A DNA stretch of 64,000 bases from Hymenopus coronatus (taxonomy: Eukaryota; Arthropoda; Insecta; Mantodea; Hymenopodidae). A program made the position numbers and the translations under genes. Where the stretch lies: the NCBI GenBank assembly GCA_030762935.1, contig CM060881.1, positions 104,384,501 through 104,448,500 of the forward strand, written 5' to 3'. Below the pieces are notes generated by a model. The model did no database searches and was not told the DNA's origin. It was given only the letters and a program-made list of their open reading frames with translations. Below, piece after piece: positions 22,821-34,006 of the stretch. Within the stretch, counting starts at the first letter, position 1, and each line of letters starts with the position of its first letter.

Positions 22821-23696
22821 ATCTGATATGTTCCATTCACATGACTTTCTCTGCATCTCTGCATCAAATTATTCTTAAAAAGTTATGCTTCTATTTACTT
22901 CATTTTGATCGAGAAAAAATTAGCAGTAATAAGGGAGTACTATATAGGCTAAACTGATAATTAAAAGCTGGTTGGTATGTGACTGAAGTTCCTTTTTTTG
23001 TATGGACAGGAGTTTAAAAATTACTGAATGAGAAATGTATAAGTTTTTCAAAGCTGAAACCAAAAACAAGGAATACGTCAAAAACGATCAACTCCACGAA
23101 AAAAATGCATATGACATAAACTGGGTGTTTTAATGTGCTCTACATTTTTGTGTGCTCAGTTTTTGTCCATCTCTTACGGTTTAGCAGTTATGTAAAATTC
23201 CACAAAATTCATCTAAAATAAAGTAAGTCTTGAGAGGATATTCCCATTAAATTCAAGATATACATTTTATTTGTGAGGTAAATATCTTTTATATACGAAA
23301 TTTTAATCAAAATCGTTAGAGCCATTTTTGAAAAAATCAACATTTTCGAAAAAAGTTCCATGTAAAGGGTAGTTATGGGTGGGAAGATTGTTCTCAAAAT
23401 CATCGTGTCGTATCCCTGGAAGATACTAAACTTAAATACCAAGTTTGGTATTTTACCGACTTTTCGTTTTTGAGTTATCGTGTTCACAGACACACTGACA
23501 CTCGGACTAACGGACACACACGCGCGCGCGCGCGCACACACACACACAAACACACAGATCTTTTTGTGAAAATGCTTTTTTTGGACACAGGTGACTGTAA
23601 AACATGTTACCGGTGAAATCTCGGTATCGAATTTTCGGGTGGAATGCAATACCTTCTTTATACAATATGTACATTGTACGTGTGGAGAAATTAACT
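22821..23696 (+). repeat. HER copy 12, full length, inside the piggyBac-like element
   Basis: All blocks present. Alternating CG/CA tract at about 23517-23546. The tail hairpin uses TACAAT/ATTGTA around ATGTAC, a variant of the usual arms. Confidence 0.92.
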
Positions 23697-23819
23697 AGAA
23701 CTTTTAGGGGGAGTTTTTTCTGTAGGCGTACATCCCTAGTGAACCAAATAAATATGCTCTTCAAATATTTTCTTTGATGGATCCTAGGATTTTAATGCCC
23801 AGGAAAAAGAGTGTAAGTC

Positions 23820-24001
23820 AAAAAACACACTTTTACAGGAAAGGAGTTTGAAGATTTGAAGATCGGTGATTGTAGATTTACTAATACTGTTCTATGACCT
23901 TCAATATCAAATATACAGTATAAAAATTAAAATATCTAATTTCACCGATCTGTCATAGCTCTTCAAACCTTTAAACTTCTTTCCTTTAAAAGTGTGTTTT
24001 T
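23820..24001. mobile_element. Small fold-back element inside the piggyBac-like sequence
   Basis: Left arm AAAAACACACTTTTACAGGA onward and right arm ending TTTAAAAGTGTGTTTTT are inverted copies of about 50-60 bp. They share GGAAAGGAGTTTGAAG-type and GATCGGTGA segments and flank a loop of about 67 bp. One arm lacks about 9 bp of the other. No clear target duplication. MITE-like, family unknown. Confidence 0.7.
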
Positions 24002-24870
24002 GGACTTATTCTTTTAATCCGGGCATCAAAGGGAAATATTTTTTCACCGCCAACCTAGAAAGTTATGCTGGTGAACAACCTGCAGGGAAATTTGAAATTA
24101 GTAACAAACCAGCGGATGTTGTGAAACATCTTATTTCTGTGATCTCAGGAATTGAGCATAATATAACCGCGAAAAATTGGTTCAGCTCGTTGATTTAGCT
24201 GACTACTTGCTTCAGAATAACATTACCCTGATTGAGAAACAACAAACCTGAAATTCCTCCGGAGTTTACACAAGTAAAAAAACCCTATTATCCTAGGTCG
24301 CCTAGAACATCAAGATGGTACTGGTTTTTTCCACAATACATCATGATAAAGCAATAAGAATATCCCGGGACTGATAACCTTCTATAATGCAACCAAATCG
24401 GGAGTTGATACTGAGTACAAATGTGTAACACGTACAATGTATTCAGAAAACCAACAGATGGCCTTTGGTAATTTTATAGCTTGATGAACTTTGCAGCTAT
24501 AAATGCACAAATAATATAGTATTCAAATAATTCTGATGTTAGAAACAGGTGTAATGAATTTTTGAACCTTCTTGGACGTAATGCAGAGATTACTTACGTA
24601 TACGTTTTCAGTGTTCATCATTGTCAAGACGCCTCAAACGAGACATTCAGTTGTTTTTTCCAAATGAACATGCAGTGCAACCTACAGAAGAGGACCGAGG
24701 CACAAAAAGACAGAGGATTTGTGAATGTGGTCGTTCAAAGAACCGATATGCCAAGTACAAATGCCGCAGCTGTAAGATATTTCGGTGTCGAGAACATGCC
24801 AGTAAGTATGCGCTGATTGTTAATTGTACTACTTAATGTATAGACTGCAATATGTGTATTATGTTAAAAG
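24002..24870 (+). pseudogene. piggyBac-like transposase, catalytic and C-terminal parts
   Basis: Broken frames read NPGIKGKYFFTANLESYAG, EQPAGKFEISNKPADVVKHL, HNITAKNWFSS (to 24198), then in other frames DLADYLLQNNITL, NKPEIPPEFT, MVLVFSTIHHDKA, GLITFYNATKSGVDT and, from 24621, a cysteine-rich tail CECGRSKNRYAKYKC-RSC-KIFRCREH. This is the piggyBac order: NWFTS-type motif, NKxEIP, the HHD segment, the GVD catalytic segment and a C-terminal CxxC/CxxC/CxxH finger. After GVDT the usual V/L-D is replaced by EY. Not functional. Right end not identified. Confidence 0.8.
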
Positions 24871-24989
24871 TACATCCATATAAACCTTTTTTTTGAAACT
24901 GTGTGATAGGGATTTTCGCCCATAGTTTGTATTGCATGAGAAGAAGTTGTAAATGCAGCAAACACCTTTGTGGATTATATTTCACAATA

Positions 24990-25265
24990 ATAAAAAATAT
25001 ATATATAATATTATTTTATTACTAGGTTTACAATAATACAATATCTGCGTCACACAGTTGCATGGGTTATATATCTTAACAACATTGGAAATACACACAC
25101 AGACACATACACACACATATATACACTCGCATGCTACAATAGAACCACAGAACAATAAAAGAAAGAACGCAGTAATATCTAACACACACACACACACACA
25201 TACTTGCACTCACAACTACACCACGTATTCATACATATAGATTACTCAAACACCAATTAAGTCTA
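24990..25265. repeat. CA-rich microsatellites
   Basis: Interrupted (CA)n/(ACAC)n runs at about 25085-25120 and 25181-25202, within a possible 3' untranslated region of the minus-strand LINE to the right. Confidence 0.6.
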
Positions 25266-25273
25266 TACAATAT

Positions 25274-25600
25274 TTACACAAATATATTATCTCTTAGTGC
25301 ACGAACTTCTATTAAGTATGTGCCCAGATTTTGCCGGCTTTGACTGTTTAGGATCAAATCCCAGAATGCTATCCTTCTGTTTGAAGATAAAAATACTTCC
25401 GGCAATAATTTTTTCCTAACATCCTCCATCTGCACGCAGTCTGCCAAAATATGCGTCCAGTCTTCCTGATACCCGCATAATGGGCAATTCCGCCTACCAG
25501 CTTCAGCAACTACCTTACGGGTTTTCCACCCCCTAACCTTAGCCACGCTATTCCAGACCTTTGTTTCATACCCAATTTTAAAATATATCTTTCTTTACCC
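25274..25600 (-). pseudogene. LINE ORF C-terminus with zinc-knuckle motif (left copy of duplicated block)
   Basis: The minus-strand frame continues upstream of its first Met (KIGYETKVWNSVAKVRGWKT). It carries CPLCGYQEDWTHILADC, the CxxC...HxxxxC motif found after the reverse transcriptase in several LINE clades, and ends ...VRALRDNIFV at 25274. Further right, another frame reads GLNDVWQRGNEYSYNVV and RRLCDINRPEIESEC, plausibly more of the same ORF after a frameshift. No catalytic domain remains, so the clade cannot be set. Confidence 0.6.
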
Positions 25601-26193
25601 CAACCAATTTTTATTTTGTTTCATAACTGCAATGAAGATTTTTATCTACATTCAGATTCTATTTCCGGCCTGTTTATGTCGCACAATCGTCTAATTACTT
25701 TATTCACGACGTTATAACTATATTCGTTACCCCTTTGCCAAACATCGTTTAAACCAATCTTTGATAATCACCATTGTAGCTCCGCCGTCTGCCATGTTGG
25801 ATGTTTTGTGTAATTTATCTGATATCACAGGACTCCAACATGGTGGGTGGCGAGGCTATATATACATATACTAGTGAGAATGTTCTCTTCTCTTTAATTT
25901 CATATAAAGTAGTACGCTTATTCTCATAAATTTGAACTGACTGAGCTAAATAAATAGATAACGTAAAAACTAATTGGCGTCTGCAAGACACGCGACCACT
26001 GCAGGGTTAAAAAGCGTCAGGTGTCTATTCCTCATTCTGCATAAACGTTTCGCCAACTTCAAAGCGTTTCTTTTGAACCGAGTGTACTCGGGGAGTGTTC
26101 AGATGCTGGCAGTAAAATATTTCAGTGTTGGTATAAACGCAGGAACTGGAAGACCATGTGAGCTTCGGTCGAACTCTTTCCAAATCTTGCAAA
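25387..26193 (+). repeat. Duplicated block, copy 1
   Basis: Matches 27077-27806 in the same orientation over about 730-800 bp, including TCGCACAATCGTCTAATTAC, the inverted pair CCATGTTGGA/TCCAACATGG and GGCGTCTGCAAGA. Identity ends sharply at GAACTCTTTCC. Copy 1 holds about 70 bp (ACCCCAACCAATTTTTATTT region) missing from copy 2. It also carries a 78-codon plus-strand ORF (25974) with a longer relative in copy 2; function unknown. Confidence 0.85.
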
Positions 26194-26265
26194 ATATTAT
26201 GGAATTGTAGGCCTTTAAGTTGTGATAATTTAATTTATTTTAAAGTTGATTGAGGTGACGAAGCA

Positions 26266-26306
26266 AATAATAATACAAAATAATAATAATAACAATAACA
26301 ACAAGG
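26266..26306. repeat. AAT/AAC microsatellite
   Basis: Run of ATA, AAT and AAC triplets. Confidence 0.75.
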
Positions 26307-26436
26307 GTCAAGAGGCTGTCGTCACTAATGGTACTTGCATATCGCAGTGTAGAACCGGGCCTAAAGCCGCAAACTTTCAGCACAACATAATTGGCTTTAC
26401 CAAATTCACAACGAAGAATGATGCTCTTTATATCAC

Positions 26437-26609
26437 TAAGGTGATCCAGTGGGAAATTTGGAAAATCCATATATGCAAGATATTTTATTGACATTTATAG
26501 TGGTTAATGTACACAATAATAGTGTCATTATTCATAATATCAGATTGATAGTTATTTAAATAATATTTCTTTGCTGTCTAAATTCACTATTCTAGTAAAA
26601 CTTAGCCAC
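26437..26609 (-). repeat. HER-flanking segment, copy 1
   Basis: Aligns with 42460-42647 (AAGGTGAT, TGGAAATTTGGAA, TTGTCTAAATTCA...). In both places it ends at the tail of a minus-strand HER, so it was attached to some HER copies before they spread. Confidence 0.65.
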
Positions 26610-27076
26610 TTGATATACTACTTTCTCTACACGTACTATGTACATAATATATAGAATTCGATACCTAGATTTCACCGCAAATACATGTATTTTGGTCCCC
26701 CTGAATCCAAAAAAAAAAAGCATTTTTGGAAAAAGGTATGTGTGTGCGTGTGTGTGTCTGTGGACAGCATAGCTCAAAAACGAAGATACCTTTGAATACC
26801 AAATGTGTATTTAAGTTTGGAATCTTCCAAGGGTGCGACACGAAGATCTTCAAGAAAATCCCCCACCCCAAATTCCCTTTCATGGAACTTTTGATTTTCT
26901 CAAAAATGGCTGTAAATATTTGGATTTAAATATCGTACATTAAAGATAAGGGTATACAAACGAAATGTATATGTTGTTATTTACTGGAAATGGCCTCTGA
27001 AGACTACTTTATTCTGGATGAATTTTGCGGAATTTTGCATAACTGCTAAACCGTGAGAGATAGACAAAAACTTACC
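26610..27076 (-). repeat. HER copy 13, head missing
   Basis: Tail hairpin side TACTTTCTCTACACGTACTA, CA/GT run near 26735-26760, continuing to AGAGATAGACAAAAACTTA. The head is replaced by the second duplicated block. Confidence 0.9.
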
Positions 27077-27806
27077 ACTTCCGGCAATAAATGTTTCCTA
27101 ACATCCTCGATCTGCACGCAGCCTGCCAAAATATGCGTCCAGTCTTCCTGATACCCGCATTATGTGCAAATTCGCCTACCAGCTTCAGCAACTACCTTCC
27201 GGGTTTTCCACCCCCCAACCTTAGCCACGCTATTCCCGACCTTTGTTTCATATGAAGATTTTTTTCTACATTCAGATTCTATTTCCTGCCTGTTTATATC
27301 GCACAATCGTCTAATTACTTTATTCACGACGTTATAACTATATTCGTTACCCCTTTGCCAAACATCGTTTAAACCAATCTTTGATAATCACCATTGTAGC
27401 TCCGCCGTCTGCCATGTTGGATGTTTTGTGTAATTTATCTGATATCACAGGACTCCAACATGGTGGGTGGCGAGGATATATATATATACTAGTGAGAATG
27501 TTCTCTTCTCTTTAATTTTATATAAAGTAGGACGCTTATACTCATAAATTTGAACTGACTGAGCTAAATACATAGAAAACGCAAAAACTAATTGGCGTCT
27601 GCAAGATTCCACGTGACCACTGCAGGGTTAAAAACCGTCTGGTGTCTATTCCTCATTCTGTATAAACGTTACGCCAACTTCAAAACGTTTCATTTGAACC
27701 AAGTGTACTCGTGGAGTGTTCAGATGCTGGCAGTAAAATATTTCAGTGTTGGTATAAACGCAAGAACTGGAAGGCCATCTGAGCTTCGGTCGAACTCTTT
27801 CCACGT
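27077..27806 (+). repeat. Duplicated block, copy 2
   Basis: Second copy of 25387-26193, inserted in a HER. It lacks about 70 bp around the start of the LINE ORF and starts inside that ORF. The minus-strand zinc-knuckle coding (CNLHIMRVSGRLDAYF region) is more decayed. The plus-strand ORF at 27592-27924 crosses its right edge. Confidence 0.85.
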
Positions 27807-28104
27807 GAAGCCATTTCAAGTGCGGAAGGTTCATTCACTTAATGGACGCGCGTGCTGCCGTCTTACTCCTTTTATGTGTTTTCCCGCACCGCCCCTTGGC
27901 GACGCGGCTGGAAACTTTGGGTAATACCGTTCCCAACCACACGTTGATATAAAGCATTACAGTACGTGCGCAGTTGGAAACGTCTGCCTTAATGTTGTGG
28001 TGAATATATGGCGATCCGTTTCTTCGCTTCAAGCTTCTAACTTTTCTCTATCTCATCAGCATCCCATCCGTTTTCTTGCCGCTTATTTGCACCTCAAAGT
28101 CGAA
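27807..28104. other. No gene seen; GC-richer island
   Basis: Less AT-rich than neighbours (GGACGCGCGTGCTGCCG, CCCGCACCGCCCCTTGGCG). No feature recognised. It could be the unsampled remainder of the element that carried the duplicated block. Confidence 0.35.
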
Positions 28105-28860
28105 ATTTTACTTTCTCCATATACATGGTTTGTAGGTGGACCATGTATTGTACACCCCAAAAACTTGGTACCAAAATTTCTCCGGATATACGCGTTTTAG
28201 TCTCGCTGTAGGTATCCTGTTTTAGGAAAAGGTCCATATGTATGAGTGCGGAGCTGGTTAGATCTCTCGCCTCCCACCTAGGCGGCCGGTGTTCAATCTC
28301 ATGAGGAACTTTATGGACGAAACGCGTCTGGGCGGTTTTACTCTGGGTCCTCCGGATTCCCGCGCCGCTCATTCCACCAAATGCTCCATCATCACCTTTT
28401 CAATCGTCATTTTCCTTTTATTTCATGTCATCCACTTCCTCACGGACCGACCACTCGTTCCAGGTTATTAATTTTGCTGTTAGGTGCCATTGACTCCCCG
28501 ACAGGCTTCAGACACCTGCTTGCAAGTCTTAGGGGGTGTCAGAGCTACATACGGGGAGGGATAGCTGACTACGAAAAATAAATCTTACAAGGATCCGACA
28601 CGAAGATTTTGAAATAAAATTCCCTTACTTCAAACTACCCTTTGATTAACACAAAAATCCCTCTAACAATTTTGTTTAATATACCGTATATTTAAGATAA
28701 TAACATGCATAATAAAATGCATATCTTTAATTTTCTGGGTATAGTCTGTGGATTCTACATTAATTTTGCTGAATTTTACATAACTGATAAATCGTAAGAG
28801 ATAAATAATAATATATTTATTGAAAAAAATTGTGTATCTCGTTAACACACACACTTTATG
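28105..28860 (-). repeat. HER copy 14, interrupted by SINE-A copy 2
   Basis: Tail side 28105-28242 (ACTTTCTCCATATACATGG...) and body 28584-28860 (AAGGATCCGACACGAAGATT...) flank a SINE. The next HER abuts on the right. Confidence 0.82.
28243..28583 (+). mobile_element. SINE-A copy 2
   Basis: Head GGAGCTGGTTAGATCTCTCG, CACCTAGGCGGCCGG and the degraded B box TGTTCAATCTC. The body has TTTATGGACGAAACGCGTCT, the CCACTCGTTCCAGGTT block and AGGGGGTGTCAG, then GACTACGAAAAATAAA. It aligns along its length with the reverse complement of 20256-20631, though more diverged in the head. Confidence 0.85.
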
Positions 28861-28865
28861 TCACA

Positions 28866-29509
28866 CATCTTCCAAGGGTGCGACACAATGATCTTCAAGA
28901 AAATCCCCCACCCCAACTACCCTTTCATGGAACTTTTTTTGATAATTTTGATATTCTCAAAAGTGACTCTAAATATTTGGATTTAAATATCGTCATTAAA
29001 GATAAGGGTACACAAATGAAATGTATATCTTGAATTTTCTGGGATTAGCCTCTGAAGACTACTTTATAATGGATGAATTTTGCGGAATTTTACATTACTG
29101 CTAAACCGTAAGAGATAGACAAAACTTGACCACGCAAAAACTGTAAAGCACATTAAAACACACAATTTATGTTATATACATTTCTTTCTTGGAGTTGATC
29201 GTCTCTGAGATATTGCTTGTTTTTGGTTTCAGCCTTGAAAAACTTAATGCTTTTCTCATACAGGAATTTGTCAACTCCTGTCTATACAAACAAAGAAACT
29301 TCAGTCACATAGCAACCAGCATTTGACTATCAGTTTAATCTATGACTCACATAATTCGCTTCTACTTACAAGGAAGCAAGTAATAAGACTTATTTCTGGT
29401 AATTTGTTTTTCTCAATTAGCATGAAGTAAATACAAGTATAAGTTTTTTAACAATAATTTGTTACAGAGATGTACAGAAAGTCACGTTAATGGAATACAT
29501 CAGATTTTA
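28866..29509 (-). repeat. HER copy 15, tail missing
   Basis: From ATCTTCCAAGGGTGCGACAC to the head (GGAATACATCAGATTTTAAT). It lies tail-to-head with copy 14. Confidence 0.9.
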
Positions 29510-30930
29510 ATAGGAATATGCACATTAAAATTTTATTTTACAGTAAATGATATAGAAATCGATTTGCCATATTATGATTTTCATATTTGAAAATTTTGAA
29601 ACAAATATTTTGAAACTTGCTTTATCGTGACCATTTTGAGTATGAAAAAGTGTTAGAAAAAAGTTTTCTAGAAAATAAGTTTTCAAGTTGATCATATACT
29701 ATTAATAAGTACATAGTTACCATGAATGGATTCAGTTCATTGTTAAAACTTATCAAGTGAGAAAATTTATATATTTTCTTAAAGTTAAATATAATGTTTC
29801 AAAATTTCAGAATTTATGTTCAACTTATCATCTATGGTTTCAGTTAAGTGATAGCTAAAAGTGGGAAAAATTGATATATTTTCTTAAATTTTAGAGTACA
29901 TAATATTTTATTACGAAACAATAATATTTGTTCAAAGCTTCACACTTTTTGTTCAAATTTCATAAGCAAATTGATCTGATTACTCATCAGCGTACCCTAG
30001 GAAAAGTCTAGAAGGTAGCTGTTTGGCAGAAAGAAAAATTCGTGCTTTATTTCTTGTAATGGCAATATTGGTATAGAAAATCTGTGGCCCATAACCCAAA
30101 AAGTGTAAATTTATTTGATTTAGCCCATATAATTATTTTTTCACTCCAATTATATGTAGTATTTTAAAGTAAATCTTATAAGAAACATAAAACTAAGAAT
30201 TAGAAACAGTGCTATGGCCGTTCGTAATAATAATGGGCAGAGTATAATGTCTTCAAGAATCGAAACTTTCATTAGAGTTCAAGTCCTCGAATACAAGTAT
30301 CACTCATTAAGGTTTTCGCTAATCGAAATCAGCTTGTATTTCTATGCAAGTTCTCGGACGCTATCATCACTCGAGTAATGTCCTTCATTTCTCCTCGTGG
30401 TTGTTCTCGAATAAAGCATTCAGTGATGGACGAAAAATACGACAGCATTTAGATGCTGACAACAAGAGCTAGGCTTTAGGAAATAGTAGATGACAAAGAT
30501 AAACTACCGATAGATACATTATATTATAGTACTGCTATGCAAAATGTTTACTCGTAAACAATTCACTGCAGCGCACGAGCTTCATTGTTCTGTTCTGTGT
30601 GTGTAGGATGCATTGCTGTAGTGTTTCTGAAGCTAATCGTGGCTGGAAAACATTTTATTTGAACACAAAAATGTTAAGAGGCTTTAAGACATTATTTAAG
30701 CACGAACATGCTTAATTTTAGATATTTTCAATTAAAAACGTAAAACTTTTTAAACCATATGACTTGCATATCCAAATATTCTTTTACAAAACAAAATGAA
30801 TTTATTCATGAGTCAGTATGGTCATCGTCAGTCAGCACACTGCTCTGCTCTTCCCGGCAAATGCAAAAGCTTTAAGTATGAGAACCAATCACATTTAGGT
30901 GTAGCACCACCTCCAGACGAGATTTCGATT
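29510..30930. other. No gene seen
   Basis: AT-rich for the first kilobase, more balanced from 30200. Short ORFs only (for example 30796-30987, which runs into a homopolymer). Confidence 0.4.
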
Positions 30931-30935
30931 CAGTT

Positions 30936-31165
30936 TTTTTTTTTTTTTTTTTTTTTCTTTTATCCCTATTTACATTTCCCCCCGTAGGTTTTACTGATTA
31001 CTGGTTTACTGGTTTTACTGTTCCTTTTACAAACATATACACATTGCACAAACATATAACACCCATGCCCAAGGCGGGACTCGAACCCACGATCCCCTGC
31101 CCACGAAGCACCAAAGCTAGACGCTTTAGCGAGCGTGGCCATGGGGACCGGCTGGTTCGGAGCAT
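30936..31165 (-). mobile_element. SINE-D, tRNA-derived with poly-A tail
   Basis: The minus strand reads CCATGGCCACGCTCGCTAAA (A-box region), GATCGTGGGTTCGAGTCCCG (clear B box), a short body with AAACCAGTAAACCAGTAATC repeats, then a poly-A tail (the T run at 30935-30958). Size about 230 bp. One copy here. Confidence 0.75.
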
Positions 31166-31387
31166 CTGCACCTATCCGAGTGCATCACTGAATACTACAT
31201 TCAATAAATTCTCAACCAAGAACCGTGCATTTGAAACCCATTCGAGTAAAGGATTCGAATACAATATTCAAGTTTCAAAATATCCCGGGAACAGCCAAGA
31301 AACAAATACATCGACATTTTCCATTCGAATTCTCCCATCACTAGTTCTCACTGTATACGACATCACAGATGCTTGAACTAAGATTAA

Positions 31388-31626
31388 ATTAAATGGTGGT
31401 TCTCAGTGTACCATTCTATATTGGGCGACAGCTTAATTTTGCTCAGGCCTCCTGGTCAGCATGAAGTTATTTTATGTGTTGTAAATCTGTGACACGGGAC
31501 CACCGGCTCTACTTCTCTCCCGAAAGAAGTCACGTTAAGGATTTTTACACCTGAAAACCCCCATCACCCTCCGCCGGGTTTAAACCCGCTATCTTTTTAC
31601 CCCTAGACGACGGAGAACGACATTAA
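31388..31626 (-). mobile_element. SINE-B copy 2
   Basis: On the minus strand: CCGTCGTCTAGGGGTAAAAA, GCGGGTTTAAACCCGGCGGA (B box), GTGTAAAAATCC, TGACTTCTTTCGGGAG and the AGGCCTGAGCAAAATTAAGC end block. Confidence 0.85.
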
Positions 31627-32275
31627 GGCTACGAGATAAAGTACGCACTAAGCTTCTCTTGCGTTTTTGAAGACACAACCACTGCCAATGAAAACAAGGT
31701 ACAATTTCTATTGTCAGTTCTCACAAACTTATATGCTAGGCATCCCCATATTTCTCCCACCGTGATTTTGACCTGATTAGTGTTAACGAATCGGGAAAAT
31801 GCACCAAGCGTTGATTAAACGTACCTCAAATATGTCAAGGTCGATGAAACAGAGACATGTCAATTCATTCAATTGGAACAAACAACTGGCGATGGGGCGA
31901 TGAATTCGTTTGCAACTCGCAATGCATCCTATCAGTGGCACGCTTCACCCTTGCATTCAAGCTTTTATTTTCTAGGTAGACCTACCTGGGTTACATATTC
32001 TACACGTAATGTATCGTTTGAAGCAAGTGAAAAGCTTTTATTCGAAAGTTGATGAATGTTATAATCTATAAAACTAATATAATATGTATATGTATCTTTT
32101 TTAAATGGTTTAGTAAACATTTTATATTTGATGTTATTGTACAGAGCTTAAACTAGTGAGGTTTTGATGAACTCGATGCTTATTTTCAGTTCGATAAGAA
32201 AAATGCATTATTAAGTCTGAAATGACATTATCGTAAAAGCAATTACTGACAGGCGTTCCCTACTGGTAGTAATAG
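31627..32275. other. No confident gene; one open stretch lacking an ATG
   Basis: Around 31825-32050 the plus strand stays open as TYLKYVKVDETETCQFIQLE...GRPTWVTYS. It is about 75 codons with no start or splice context that I trust. Family not recognised. Confidence 0.3.
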
Positions 32276-32277
32276 TA

Positions 32278-32796
32278 CGAGGGCCCTTTTTTCAACCTTT
32301 GATAGACTATAAATAAAAGACAAGCTCATAGAAAACAATTAATTGATTACTAAAAGTTTTGTACACTTATGGTTACTTTTCAACATAATCATCAAAAAGA
32401 TTGAGACTTTTATCGTACCTGTGCACAAGTGTTGCAATACCCGCTTCATAAAATGTTGCCGCCAATGATTGACGTTGAGCATTGATGTACTTTACGACGT
32501 TTGCGGAGAGTCATTCAAAACAAACGAAGAGGAATGCTGACTTCAGGAATTGTGTTGATCCATGACAACGCTCGTCCACACACTGCTGGCACAACCCATC
32601 GGCTCCTTGAACAATTTCAATGGGACATTTTCGATCATCCGCCCTACTGTCCTGACTTGACACCAAGTGACCTTCACCTTTTCTCTGAACTGAAGACGTG
32701 GCTAGGAGGGCAGCACTTTCAAACCACGAAGATCTTCAAAATAACGTCAATGTTCATTTGAATTCATTGGCGGCAACATTTTTTGAAGCGAGTGTA
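32278..32796. mobile_element. Fold-back mariner derivative: two 3'-end pieces in opposite orientation
   Basis: After TA at 32276, the left arm is a mariner 3' end read on the minus strand: terminal repeat CGAGGGCCCTTTTTTCAACC, then the transposase C-terminus (AATFYEAGIATLVHRYDKSL...DDYVEK, stop). Near 32505 the orientation flips. The plus strand then reads IQNKRRGMLTSGIVLIHDNA, RPHTAGTTHRLLEQF, DHPPYCPDLTPSDLHLFSEL and TWLGGQHFQ, then another C-terminal piece (NNVNVHLNSLAATFFEA). The right arm is cut at 32796 by a HER. The catalytic Asp of IHDNARPH and the one in PSDLHLF remain, but the N-terminal half is absent. A shorter relative with the same junction is at 8.35 kb. Confidence 0.85.
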
Positions 32797-33160
32797 AGTT
32801 TTTGTCTTCAGAGGCTATTCCCAGGATATTCAAGATACACATATTATTTTTCAGGTAAATTAAAATTTTCGAAAAAACGTTCCGTGTAAAGGTAGTAGGG
32901 GGTGGAGAATTTTCTTCGTGTCGCATCCTTGGAAGATACTTAACTTATATACCAAGTTTGATATTTAAGGCTCTTTTCGTTTTTGAGCTATGCAGTCCAC
33001 TGACAAACACACACACGGATTTTCTTCCAGAAATGCTTTCTTTTGGATTCAGGGGACCCAAAACGTGAATTTCTGGTGAAATGTCATTATCGAATTTTTG
33101 GGTGCATTACAATACCTTCTCTATACACTATGTACATAGTACGTGTAGAGAAAGCAAAAA
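32797..33160 (+). repeat. HER copy 16, head and middle missing
   Basis: From TTCAGAGGCTATTCCCAGGA to a complete tail with the palindrome ACTATGTACATAGT. Followed directly by copy 17. Confidence 0.92.
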
Positions 33161-33162
33161 TT

Positions 33163-33999
33163 TAATGCGTTACATTTACATGACTTTCTCTACATCACTG
33201 TAACAAATTAGTTTTAGACAGCTTTCTTTATTCTTCTTTCCACTTTACGATAATAGAGCTAAACATTAGCAGAATTAGCTTAATTACTTGTTTCCTTGGA
33301 AGTAAAGCAAGGAAATGCACTAGGCTAAAACATAGTCAAATCTTCTAAAAAGTTGGTTGCCATGTGGTTGAAATCCGTTTCTATGCAGGTCCAAGAGTTT
33401 TCAAATTTCCTTGTGAGAAAAACTTAAGTATTTTAAATCTGAAACTACAAAAAAAAAAAAGAATACCTCAAAAACGATCAACCCCATGAAAAAACATATA
33501 TGACATAATTTGTGTGTTTTAACGAGATTTACGTGTTTAAGTCAGTTTTGTCTAGCTCTTATGGTTTATCATTTACACAATATATAGCAATAATCATCCG
33601 GTAAAAAGATGTCTTTAGAGGCTAATTCGGTAAAATTCAAGATATACATTTTATTTACCATTTATCTTTAATTTACGTTATTATAACAAAAATCGCTAGA
33701 GACATTTTTTGAGAAAATCAAAATTTTCGAAACTTTTTCCATTTAAAGGATCCCTTTAGTGGGGTGGATTTTAATCAAAATCTCCGTGGCGCATCCCTGG
33801 AAGATATTAACTTAACTACCAAGTTTGCCAATTTACTGACTTTTAGATTTTGAATTATCGTTTTCATAGACGCGGACTTTTTTCCTAAAAATGTTTTTTT
33901 TTTATACATGGGATCCTAAAAGGTGTATTTGCAAAGGAATCTCGTATTGAATTTTTCGGTGGAATGCAATACATCTTCTATACAATATGTACATAGTAT
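33163..33999 (+). repeat. HER copy 17, full length
   Basis: Head GTTACATTTACATGACTTTC. Tail ACAATATGTACATAGTATGA, cut just beyond the hairpin by the hammerhead-like element. Confidence 0.92.
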
Positions 34000-34006
34000 G
34001 AGAGAA

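Noticed and set aside
23209..23649. 146-codon minus-strand ORF with Ser/Val/Cys run
   Set aside because: The run comes from the CA/CG microsatellite inside a HER; frames differ in other copies.
25079..25202. CRISPR-like or satellite array
   Set aside because: Only dinucleotide runs with irregular interruptions; no regular repeat-spacer pattern anywhere in the window.
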